From CAZIDL01 sp964537825 (GTDB lineage: Bacteria > Bacteroidota > Bacteroidia > Flavobacteriales_D > CAYVSK01): 25,773 bases of DNA. The notes under the pieces are model-generated. The model did not search any database, had not been told where the DNA came from, and saw only the letters and a list, made by a program, of their open reading frames with translations. Below are positions 7,525 through 14,695 of the stretch, one piece after another. Numbering within the stretch: position 1 is the first letter of the stretch; the number at the start of each line of letters is the position of its first letter. Where the stretch lies: positions 1 through 25,773 of the forward strand of contig CAZIDL010000033.1 in the NCBI GenBank assembly GCA_964537825.1. Reading direction: 5' to 3'. Both the position numbers and the translations under genes were made by a program.

Positions 7525-8302
7525 TCTTCATAATGCGTTCGCTCAAAAGCTTGTACAGAGCTTCGAGCTCAGGGTCCTCCTTCAGGAGCTGCCGGTGGTG
7601 CCGAACGGTCTCCTTATCTCCACGAGCGGCCGGTCCGGTCTGCACGTTCCGCGGGTCGTTCTCCACGGCCTTTCTGGCCGTGTGAAGGATCAACGAACGG
7701 AGGAGTTCATAGGGGATGTCCTTTCTTTCCAGAAGTTGTCGCCCGATCCCGAATAGATGATTGCTGAAATTGCAAGCGAAGACCGCCGCCAGGTGAAGTT
7801 GTTCCCGCTCTTCTCCTCCTAGGCGCTGAACGGTCCCGGCAAATCTTTCCGCCACTTTTTGCAGCAGTTTCTCACTGTCGGCATCAGATCCTTCGATGCA
7901 GACCGGTATCTCCTGCCAGGCAGGGGTTTCCTCCCACGAAAAGCTCTGGACGGGATAAAGGACGCCCTGAGCTTTCCCCTTCCCCTCGAGGACGGACAAA
8001 GGCTGACTCCCCGAGCAATGGACGAGGACCCCTTCCATGGCAGGCAACCGTTCCTTGACCTTGGGGATCGCATCATCGCTGACCGCGATCAAAAGCAGTT
8101 CAAGTTCCGGGTCCGCCTCTTCGGGAGTAACCGTCCGTTCTACTCCGAATTTGTCCTTCAGGACCCTTAGTTCATCGGGATCCCTACCGATCAATTCCAT
8201 TACTGGTATTCTTGCCTCGGACAGTCCACGCAAAAGGGCGGTAGCGACCTGACCACCCCCGACGATACCGATACGGGAAGGGAATGAAGAAGTAGTGGTC
8301 AA
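7499..8302 (-). CDS. DUF2520 protein with Rossmann-type NAD(P)-binding domain
   Basis: About 267 residues. The N-terminal half is a dinucleotide-binding Rossmann domain (RIGIVGGGQVATALLRGL) related to F420-dependent NADP reductase/ProC folds. The C-terminal half is an all-helical DUF2520 domain (LHLAAVFACNFSNHLFGIG, TGPAARGD). Its substrate is not known. No ATG is available. I prefer the TTG at 8302, because a TACTTTTG promoter-like element occupies 8318-8325 and would exclude the TTG at 8320 (which gives 273 residues). It is the first gene of the DUF2520-kdsC-ubiA-maf-apbE operon, an order I recall from Flavobacteriales genomes, and is divergent from the PorE-like gene. Confidence 0.85.
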   Translation of the reverse strand: MTTTSSFPSRIGIVGGGQVATALLRGLSEARIPVMELIGRDPDELRVLKDKFGVERTVTPEEADPELELLLIAVSDDAIPKVKERLPAMEGVLVHCSGSQPLSVLEGKGKAQGVLYPVQSFSWEETPAWQEIPVCIEGSDADSEKLLQKVAERFAGTVQRLGGEEREQLHLAAVFACNFSNHLFGIGRQLLERKDIPYELLRSLILHTARKAVENDPRNVQTGPAARGDKETVRHHRQLLKEDPELEALYKLLSERIMKNDHGEREL

Positions 8303-8317
8303 AAGCGTTCTTTTGAA

Positions 8318-8325
8318 CAAAAGTA
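8318..8325 (-). promoter_or_regulatory. Candidate -7 promoter element for the DUF2520-apbE operon
   Basis: Read on the - strand this is TACTTTTG, an exact TAnnTTTG match, ending 15 bases before the TTG at 8302. No -33 TTTG stands out at the usual distance. Its position decides my choice of start for the DUF2520 gene. Confidence 0.5.
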
Positions 8326-8402
8326 GGGAGGGCGATGAGAACGGGTACAGTCCCCCTGTTGAAGCCCTATGCGAGAGGGAACGAAGCTGATCCTAATTTT
8401 TT

Positions 8403-8410
8403 TAGTTTTG
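8403..8410 (+). promoter_or_regulatory. Candidate -7 promoter element for the PorE-like gene
   Basis: TAGTTTTG, an exact TAnnTTTG match, ends 24 bases before the ATG at 8435. It lies inside an in-frame upstream extension beginning at an ATG at 8369, which argues that translation starts at 8435. Confidence 0.5.
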
Positions 8411-8434
8411 GCCTGCATCATCCTCAGGCCAAAA

Positions 8435-10618
8435 ATGCTGAAAGGCAGCTTTTCTCTATCCGTACTCATTTTCTTTCTGCTTCCAGTGCTCCTTCCCCGG
8501 CCCGCTCATGCTCAGCAACCTGATGCTGAGGACCTTTTCAGTAAGGGCTTCGATCTGATGATGGAGCGAAAGTACGACAAAGCTTTGCCGCTCTATGAGC
8601 GATTGGTGGAGAAGCGTCCGGAAAGTCCTCACGCTCACTATTTCCTGGGGTCCTGCTTGCACCGTTCCGCCGATCGACGCTTGGAGGGGATCACGCATCT
8701 GGAGAAAGCCGTCGAACATGCCGTGCCCAGCAACAAATACCGTCCGCAGTTGAAGCGGGACAACGTTCCGATGAACGTGCATTATCTCCTTGCTGACCTT
8801 TATCATCTCGATTACCAGTTCGCTAAAGCGATCAAGCATTACAAGACCTTCAGGGAGAAGGAAGCGGAGGAGGAAGTGGAGCAGATGCCTGTGCCTGTGG
8901 AGCGAAAGATCGCCATGTGTGAGCAGGGGCTCAAACTCAAGAACGACCCACGGAAGGTGAATATCAGTAACCTCGGTCCCAAGATCAACAGCAAGTACAG
9001 GGAGCATTCATCCGTGGTCAATCTCGATGAGACCACGCTCTATTTCACCTCCAAACGCCTCCGAAAGGATAGCTCCAACGCTGGCAAGATCGATCCGGCC
9101 ACAGGCACTTATTACGAGGATATCTATACGAGTTATAAGAAGGATGGGGAATGGCAGGAACCGGAGATGTTGGCCCTTAATACCGAAGATCACGAGGCGA
9201 CGATCAACCTTTCAAAGGATGCCCGGAAGCTCTTCGTGTACAAGGCCGATGTTGGGAACGGGGATATTTTCGTGAGCAAGCGTACGGAAGGGGGATTGAG
9301 TGAATTGAAACAGCTCGGTGAGCACGTGAACTCCGATGCAAAAGAAACCCACCTGGACGTTTCTGCTGAAAATGACGTAATGTACTTTACCAGCGATCGC
9401 GAAGGAGGACAAGGAGGGCGTGACATTTATATGGTCAGGAAGGTGCCGACTGGTGATTGGGCCAAACCCAAGAACTTGGGCCCTACCATCAATACGGAGC
9501 ACAACGAGGACGGACCCTTTATCCATCCCGATGGGAAGACCCTTTATTTCAGCTCCGAGGGCCACGGTACGATGGGAGGGTACGACATTTTCAAGACAGA
9601 GCAGAAGGAAGATGGAAGCTGGAAGGAGCCGGTGAACGTGGGCTATCCGATCAACTCACCGGATGATGACATCTATTTCGTGACCTCCCCGGACGGAAAA
9701 CGGGCCTATTACAGCTCTGATTTCAAGGGATTGAGAACGGAGCAGACCGGGAAGATCGAAGGTGAAGGAGGTTCGGATATCTACCTTCTCGAGTTCCCGG
9801 GAGCAAAGGAAAAGAAGCTCACCTTGCTGAAAGGGGTGATCAAGCCAGGTAATTGCCAGGAGCTCTTGGCAGATATCGTTATCATGGTGGAGAAGAAGCA
9901 GAGCCGCGAACTGGTCCAGCAATTGAAGCCGAGGACCCGTGATGGTGGATACGTTTCCATATTGCCTCCCGGGGAGACCTATAGCATTACCTATATGCGT
10001 GGTAACGATGTTTTCCATACCGATGAGATCAAGGTTGAAGAGGGAAGTTCCTACCAGGAGATCCAGCGGGGCATCAACCTGGACACCCTCAATTTCGATT
10101 GCTCCAGGGGTAAGATCGCCGTCGTGCAGGATCAGAAAAAAGGGCAAAAGGGTGATGCAGCGCAAAAAGATGAAGCAGGTGATGAAGCCAGTGAGGACGA
10201 AGGGAAGAAAGGCAGCGAAGCGAGTGGAAAAGCCTCGCTACCTGGCCCGTATAAGCGGCATTTCGGCTACAATGAGAACGAGTTGACAACCCGTGAAGAA
10301 GCATTTTCGTCCTTCATCAAGGATCTTGTCAAAAAGCTCCAGGGAAGCGATGAAAAGGTGAAGATCAGGGTAGAGGCCAGTGCTTCCCGGGTGCCGACCA
10401 CAACCTATCGTACGAATCAAAACCTGGCCAAGGTACGGGCGGAGAATGCTATGAAAAAACTCCGTGAAGCGCTTGAAGAAAACGGAATTTCCGAGGACGC
10501 TTACGCCTTTGGTGAAGTGGAGCAGTTGGTACAGGGTCCGGAATACCAAGGCGATGCTCAGGAAGGCAAGGAGAAGTATGGGAACTATCAATACGTTAAG
10601 TTACGCGTGATCCGATGA
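8435..10618 (+). CDS. TPR / PD40 propeller / OmpA-like periplasmic protein with PorE architecture
   Basis: About 727 residues. A signal peptide (residues 1-26, cleaved after PAHA) is followed by TPR-like helices (about 30-150) and a PD40/WD40-like propeller (about 175-450; blades such as VNLDETTLYFTSKR, DGKTLYFSSEGHG and GGYDIFKT). Then come a carboxypeptidase-regulatory-like domain (about 460-555, YVSILPPGETYSITY), a Lys/Glu-rich linker, and a C-terminal OmpA-like domain (about 608-727, NLAKVRAENAMKKLR). This order is that of T9SS protein PorE, which anchors the machine to peptidoglycan. Differences: there is no lipobox cysteine, and the OmpA domain looks degenerate, with the peptidoglycan-binding arginine region kept but no clear aspartate. 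An ATG at 8369 would add 22 residues but spans the promoter motif. The gene overlaps or abuts the barrel gene downstream. Confidence 0.85.
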   Translation: MLKGSFSLSVLIFFLLPVLLPRPAHAQQPDAEDLFSKGFDLMMERKYDKALPLYERLVEKRPESPHAHYFLGSCLHRSADRRLEGITHLEKAVEHAVPSNKYRPQLKRDNVPMNVHYLLADLYHLDYQFAKAIKHYKTFREKEAEEEVEQMPVPVERKIAMCEQGLKLKNDPRKVNISNLGPKINSKYREHSSVVNLDETTLYFTSKRLRKDSSNAGKIDPATGTYYEDIYTSYKKDGEWQEPEMLALNTEDHEATINLSKDARKLFVYKADVGNGDIFVSKRTEGGLSELKQLGEHVNSDAKETHLDVSAENDVMYFTSDREGGQGGRDIYMVRKVPTGDWAKPKNLGPTINTEHNEDGPFIHPDGKTLYFSSEGHGTMGGYDIFKTEQKEDGSWKEPVNVGYPINSPDDDIYFVTSPDGKRAYYSSDFKGLRTEQTGKIEGEGGSDIYLLEFPGAKEKKLTLLKGVIKPGNCQELLADIVIMVEKKQSRELVQQLKPRTRDGGYVSILPPGETYSITYMRGNDVFHTDEIKVEEGSSYQEIQRGINLDTLNFDCSRGKIAVVQDQKKGQKGDAAQKDEAGDEASEDEGKKGSEASGKASLPGPYKRHFGYNENELTTREEAFSSFIKDLVKKLQGSDEKVKIRVEASASRVPTTTYRTNQNLAKVRAENAMKKLREALEENGISEDAYAFGEVEQLVQGPEYQGDAQEGKEKYGNYQYVKLRVIR

Positions 10619-10637
10619 TGTTCCGGCTATTATACCA

Positions 10638-10645
10638 TACCTTCG
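10638..10645 (+). promoter_or_regulatory. Candidate internal -7 promoter element (TACCTTCG)
   Basis: TACCTTCG (TAnnTTCG variant) lies 20 bases before the ATG at 10666 and after the PorE-like stop. It could give the barrel gene its own transcript and favours the downstream start. Confidence 0.4.
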
Positions 10646-10665
10646 ATAGGCGTAAGCAACTGCGC

Positions 10666-11643
10666 ATGTCCACATTAGCTCGCTTACTGGCCTTGCTCTT
10701 TCTCTTCCTTTTTACGGCCCCCGCTTTCGGCCAGTACTTCAATAGCCTTCGGAGCAATGCCTGGAAAAGGCATCGGAGCGAACTGAGCGTTAAGGCAGGA
10801 GTGACCCAGTTCCTAGGGGAGCTCGGAGGTCGTAACCAAGTTGGGAGCGATTTCATCTGGGATCTTGAAGCGGCAGAGACCCAGCCGGCCGGAGGGCTTG
10901 CTTTTCGCTATTACGTCGGAAAGCATCACGCGCTGAACCTCGGAGGGACGCTCGGATGGGTCAGCGGGGACGATGCCCTTACCAAGGAGAAATTCCGCAA
11001 CAACCGGAACCTCCATTTTCGCTCCATCATTCTAGAAGCTGCGCTCAAATACGAATTCCATTTCACCTTCAAGAAGTTAGGTGCTCTTTATAACGTTGGA
11101 AAGCGTAGTGCAAGGTCGAAGAACCGCTACCGGGATTTCTACCTTTTCTTAGGGGTCGGCGGTTTTTATTTCAACCCGAAGGCACGTTATAAAGGCGAAT
11201 GGGTTGAACTTCAGCCGCTCGGGACCGAGGGGCAGGGATTCGAAGGGGAGCCTGATAAATACAGCCTCTTTCAGCCGTCCATTCCAATGGGAGCTGGTTT
11301 TCGTATTGGCCTTGGACGGAAGTACCGCATCGGTCTCGAGATCGGATATCGAAAGACCTTTACGGATTACATCGATGACGTGAGCACCGATTATTACGAC
11401 AATCAGAAACTTCGTCAGCAGCGAGGGGATAAAGCCGCGGATCTGGCCGATCCCAGCAAGGGGAGTGTCGAGGGATACAACGACGGTACCTACGAATACG
11501 ACCCGACCGCCGAAGGAATGCAGCGAGGGGATCCCGAGGATAAGGACACTTACATCTTCACGACGATCACTTTCAGTTGGAAGCTAGGGATGAAGACCTA
11601 CGGAGGCATGAACTGGAAACGGAAGACCCGGGCGAAGTTCTAA
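10666..11643 (+). CDS. DUF6089 / PorG-like outer-membrane beta-barrel protein
   Basis: A 325-residue outer-membrane barrel. The ATG at 10666 gives a clean signal peptide (MSTLARLLALLFLFLFTAPAFGQ). An ATG at 10615 overlaps the previous stop as ATGA and would prepend 17 non-signal residues (342 in all). Family-like stretches are ELSVKAGVTQFLGELGG at the mature N-terminus, RNNRNLHFRSIILEAALKYEFHF, YLFLGVGGFYFNPKARYKGEWV, PLGTEGQG, and IGLEIGYRKTFTDYIDDVS, all reminiscent of DUF6089. PorG, the T9SS barrel that tethers the PorK/N ring to the outer membrane, belongs to this family, but many DUF6089 proteins are uncharacterised. The position directly after a PorE-like gene supports an envelope or T9SS role. 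Confidence 0.78.
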   Translation: MSTLARLLALLFLFLFTAPAFGQYFNSLRSNAWKRHRSELSVKAGVTQFLGELGGRNQVGSDFIWDLEAAETQPAGGLAFRYYVGKHHALNLGGTLGWVSGDDALTKEKFRNNRNLHFRSIILEAALKYEFHFTFKKLGALYNVGKRSARSKNRYRDFYLFLGVGGFYFNPKARYKGEWVELQPLGTEGQGFEGEPDKYSLFQPSIPMGAGFRIGLGRKYRIGLEIGYRKTFTDYIDDVSTDYYDNQKLRQQRGDKAADLADPSKGSVEGYNDGTYEYDPTAEGMQRGDPEDKDTYIFTTITFSWKLGMKTYGGMNWKRKTRAKF

Positions 11644-11654
11644 AGCGCCCTTTT
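11630..11654 (+). terminator. Candidate intrinsic terminator of the PorE/PorG-like unit
   Basis: GGGCG (11630-11634) pairs with CGCCC (11646-11650) across an 11-base loop that includes the stop codon, followed immediately by TTTT (11651-11654). The stem is short but pure G:C. Confidence 0.42.
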
Positions 11655-12034
11655 CCACGACAATTCAAGTAGGGGAGCACCATTGAAACTTATGAACACC
11701 TTGTAAGCTGACTCAAAAGTATTGATCAATAGCTTACGACCTGGATCTCCTTTGATCCGGAATTGTCCCCTCTTTTTGAAGCTTTATTTCGGATGAACGA
11801 TGTTAAGGTGCAATTCCCTTTTGTGCGGCTCCTTTTGTTTGAAGTTGTTATTTAACAACCAAGGAAGGCTCAAAATCCGATTCATGCATTTTAGGAAATT
11901 CCTTTTTGCGAGCGTTCTTTGCCTTTTCTTCATTTCCGGTAGGTCCTCACGGACTAAAAGCGTGAGTGTCCATAACCGCTGCCCAGCTCCCTTTCAAGCG
12001 TTCGTGTGTCCTTTTCCCTGAGATTTTTATAGTT
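11644..12034. other. About 390-base region without a firm gene; structured
   Basis: It lies between the barrel gene and the first assembly gap. It holds a 9-bp stem (11701-11709 with 11731-11739, one G:T pair) enclosing the perfect palindrome ATTGATCAAT (11721-11730). Next come a GGATC/GATCC hairpin (11743-11758, loop TCCTTT) and a T-run at 11773-11777. Further on is a 7-bp perfect inverted repeat GTTGTTA/TAACAAC (11844-11859). The sequence is visibly more A/T-rich than the flanking genes. No rRNA, tRNA or known riboswitch was recognised. Confidence 0.45.
11884..12021 (+). CDS. Doubtful small exported ORF before the gap
   Basis: A 45-residue frame from the ATG at 11884. The first 19 residues (MHFRKFLFASVLCLFFISG) look like a Sec signal peptide. 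The rest (RSSRTKSVSVHNRC and on) is short, unlike any family I know, and ends just before the gap. It may be a real micro-protein, the broken 5' end of an exported gene, or chance. Codon use after the hydrophobic stretch is unconvincing. Confidence 0.2.
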   Translation: MHFRKFLFASVLCLFFISGRSSRTKSVSVHNRCPAPFQAFVCPFP

Positions 12035-12134
12035 NNNNNNNNNNNNNNNNNNNNNNNNNNNNNNNNNNNNNNNNNNNNNNNNNNNNNNNNNNNNNNNNNN
12101 NNNNNNNNNNNNNNNNNNNNNNNNNNNNNNNNNN
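12035..12134. other. Assembly gap (100 N)
   Basis: A run of exactly 100 N, the usual placeholder for a scaffold gap of unknown length. It hides the start of the following gene. Any frame read through it is artificial. Confidence 0.98.
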
Positions 12135-12136
12135 TC

Positions 12137-13786
12137 GGATACCGGTCCAACGAAAGGGGTGTTCCCTCGCTTTTATTAGGCTGTTTTTGCTTCGTGTCCC
12201 TCCTCTCCAAGGCTCAGGAATGGCAGAAGGAAAAAGGGGTCGAGGAGATCCGCCTCGGAACGCCTTACGAAAGGGTCGAGGTACCTGAAATGAGCTATTT
12301 CGAATTCGGAGATGAAATGGTGGCCCTGAAAAAGGAGGACCGGACCGTTCACCTTCAAACCTACGATCTGAAAAGTTTGGAGCAAAAGGCACACCATGTG
12401 ACCGAGCTGGAGGAAAAGAAAATGGTGCACGAAGGGACCGTGAAGTTGGGTGGAGAGCTCTATTTCCTTTATGCATGGTGGGATGGTGATAAGGAGGTCG
12501 AGCGGCTTTTTTATCGGAAGGTGGATCGAAAGGATTGCAAGCTCGATCCACCGAAGAAGTTGATCCGCTATTCGGATCATCGGATGAAAGGGATCAGGAT
12601 AAATGCGGGTTTCTTTAGTTGGAAGACCGTTGACAAGTTCGACTTTTTCACTTCATTAAAGGACCCGGAGACCGGAGAGCGGAAAATGCTTGCCCGTTTT
12701 CTGATCGAACCTGGTGATCACGATGGGGCAGAGGGCACATATATGGCAGGCCTCTACGTGTTCAACGAGGACATGGAGTTGGAATGGAAGGGGATCCACG
12801 AATTGCCTTATCAAGAGGAACGAATGGACCGCCTTGGTTTTACGGTGTCACGGAACGGGAACGTGTATCTGCTCGCGAAGGTCTACGAGGGGGAGGATCC
12901 TGACGATGAGGGTCCTTTTCATTTCGAAGTTCTCAAGTTCAGCGAGGAGGGGGGTAGCTTCGACTTTGCCAAGGCGGAGATGGAAGATGAGTTGACCGCT
13001 CATTCCGACCAGGTAGCTTTTCATAACACGGAAGGGAAAGGGCTGTCCGTTTCCGGGTTCTTTGCTGCGCAAGAGCATAATGACGTTGCTCAGGGCATTT
13101 TTCATTGGTCGGTGGACCGTTCTGACGGTTCAGGTAAGCTCAAGATGAATCGGTTCTCGAAGGATCTCATATGTGCTTATGAATCCGGTGGAGTGAGGAG
13201 AAGGGTAGAACGAAGGATGGGGCGGGATGGCCTGGATCACCCCAAGGTTGGGATCTGGAACCTGGACCTTCGGAACACCTGGTCTTATGAGAACGGGGAT
13301 GTCCTTTTGGTGGGTGAGGTTTACAATACGACTGTCCATCGTATCAATGATGAGACGTACACTGAGTACAATTATGATCATATGGTTGCCTCAAGGCTCA
13401 GCCCGGGGAGGAAAGTGAAATGGGTCCGAAAGCTTCCTAAGTATCAGAAAGGGCGCGCAAAGGGAATGGATCTATCCTTCATGTCCTTGACCTCATCAGA
13501 AGAAGCGAAATTCATCTTCTTCGATAATAAGGACAACATGGACCTGACAAAGGATGAAGAGCCCGAAAGTCATCAGAGCCGTGCCAAGGGTTGGTTGACC
13601 GCTTATCGGGTGGGGCATGGAAAGGGGAAGCTCACGAAGACCCGCATCCTCAATATTGTGGACCTAAAAGGTCAGGAGTTCAAGCGATACAGCATCGACC
13701 GTTTCATTAAAACCGGGCCGGATAGCTTCGTGTTCGAGGTCACCAACTCGGACGATAAGGATCTGCTCGTCAAGGTGAAATTCTGA
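12137..13786 (+). CDS. Secreted protein of unknown function, 5' end in gap
   Basis: 549 residues are visible after the gap. The frame opens within a signal-peptide-like stretch (VPSLLLGCFCFVSLLSKAQ, probable cleavage before EW), and no in-frame ATG precedes it, so the initiator is in the missing sequence. The mature part is rich in charged residues and beta-type segments with repeated short patterns such as VHLQTYDLKSLEQKA, LYVFNEDMELEWKG and NVYLLAKVYEG. Alternating strands and acidic turns suggest a propeller-like or other all-beta fold, but I recognise no family. No C-terminal T9SS sorting domain is evident. It converges with folD, leaving 9 bases between the genes. Confidence 0.8.
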   Translation, partial: GYRSNERGVPSLLLGCFCFVSLLSKAQEWQKEKGVEEIRLGTPYERVEVPEMSYFEFGDEMVALKKEDRTVHLQTYDLKSLEQKAHHVTELEEKKMVHEGTVKLGGELYFLYAWWDGDKEVERLFYRKVDRKDCKLDPPKKLIRYSDHRMKGIRINAGFFSWKTVDKFDFFTSLKDPETGERKMLARFLIEPGDHDGAEGTYMAGLYVFNEDMELEWKGIHELPYQEERMDRLGFTVSRNGNVYLLAKVYEGEDPDDEGPFHFEVLKFSEEGGSFDFAKAEMEDELTAHSDQVAFHNTEGKGLSVSGFFAAQEHNDVAQGIFHWSVDRSDGSGKLKMNRFSKDLICAYESGGVRRRVERRMGRDGLDHPKVGIWNLDLRNTWSYENGDVLLVGEVYNTTVHRINDETYTEYNYDHMVASRLSPGRKVKWVRKLPKYQKGRAKGMDLSFMSLTSSEEAKFIFFDNKDNMDLTKDEEPESHQSRAKGWLTAYRVGHGKGKLTKTRILNIVDLKGQEFKRYSIDRFIKTGPDSFVFEVTNSDDKDLLVKVKF

Positions 13787-13795
13787 GATGACCGA

Positions 13796-14677
13796 TCATC
13801 CCGACGGCTCTCCCTTTGCCACGTGCAGGGTGTTCTTCAGCAGAGCGGCGATCGTCATGGGGCCAACCCCACCCGGGACCGGCGTGATGTAAGAAGCTTT
13901 TGGGGACACACTGTCCCAATCAACATCCCCTTTCAGGGCATATCCCTTCTTTTTCTTCTTGTCCTTCACGCGTGTGATCCCTACATCCAACACCACGGCC
14001 CCTTCTTTCACCATATCTCCCGTGATCAAACCGGGCTTCCCGATGGCCGAGATGAGGATGTCGGCCCGCTTGAAGTGTTCGGGGTAGTCGGGTGTGTATT
14101 TGTGAGTGAGGGTGACCGTGCAGTTCCCTGGCTTTGCGTTCCGTTTGAGCAGGATCGACATGGGGGATCCGACGATACGGCTTCGGCCACCAACGACTGC
14201 GTGCTTGGCGAAGGTGTCGATGTTGTAGCGCCGCATCAGCATGAGGATGCCGTATGGTGTGGCGGGCAGGAGGGTGGGCATATTGAGGGCCATATTCCCC
14301 ACGTTCTTCGGATGAAAGCCGTCCACATCCTTTGCAGGGTCGATCGCTGAGATGATCTTTTTCTCATCGATATGGCTCGGGAGGGGCAGCTGGACGATAA
14401 AACCATCGATATCCTCGTTCCGGTTCAGCATATCGATCTTCTGGAGCAGCTCCTCTTCGCTGATCATCTCCGAGAGACCGATCAGGGAGGAATGGAAACC
14501 GGCCTCTTTGCAGGCTTGAACCTTTCCGTTCACATAGGAGCGGCTGGCTGGATCGTCACCGACGATAACGGCTGCTAAGTGGGGCACTTTACCTCCTTCG
14601 GTGCGAATGCGACCGACCTCTTCGGCGATCTCTTCCTTGATCCGGTCGGCCGTTGCTTTTCCGTCTATGAGCTCCAT
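13796..14677 (-). CDS. folD: Bifunctional methylenetetrahydrofolate dehydrogenase / methenyltetrahydrofolate cyclohydrolase
   Basis: Interconverts 5,10-methylene-, 5,10-methenyl- and 10-formyl-tetrahydrofolate in the cytoplasm, supplying one-carbon units for purine and formyl-methionine synthesis. The 293-residue protein has the usual FolD signatures: SYVNGKVQACKEAGF with catalytic K52 and Y48, FIVQLPLPSHID, DVDGFHPKNVGNM, PATPYGILMLM, the nucleotide-binding VVGGRSRIVGSP, and PGGVGPMTIAALLKNT near the C-terminus. The ATG at 14677 lies 18 bases after the ffh stop, so ffh-folD is probably one transcript. Confidence 0.97.
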   Translation of the reverse strand: MELIDGKATADRIKEEIAEEVGRIRTEGGKVPHLAAVIVGDDPASRSYVNGKVQACKEAGFHSSLIGLSEMISEEELLQKIDMLNRNEDIDGFIVQLPLPSHIDEKKIISAIDPAKDVDGFHPKNVGNMALNMPTLLPATPYGILMLMRRYNIDTFAKHAVVGGRSRIVGSPMSILLKRNAKPGNCTVTLTHKYTPDYPEHFKRADILISAIGKPGLITGDMVKEGAVVLDVGITRVKDKKKKKGYALKGDVDWDSVSPKASYITPVPGGVGPMTIAALLKNTLHVAKGEPSG

Positions 14678-14695
14678 GGGGTCTTTTTAAGAGGG

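Noticed and set aside
11966..13786. A single 606-codon gene reading through the first gap
   Set aside because: The 100 N are a placeholder, so the sequence before 12035 cannot be joined to the real gene after it; the part before the gap also lacks a signal peptide in that frame.
13786..13799. Short inverted repeat GATGA/TCATC between the unknown secreted gene and folD
   Set aside because: A 5-bp stem with no T-tract on either strand is too weak to call a terminator.
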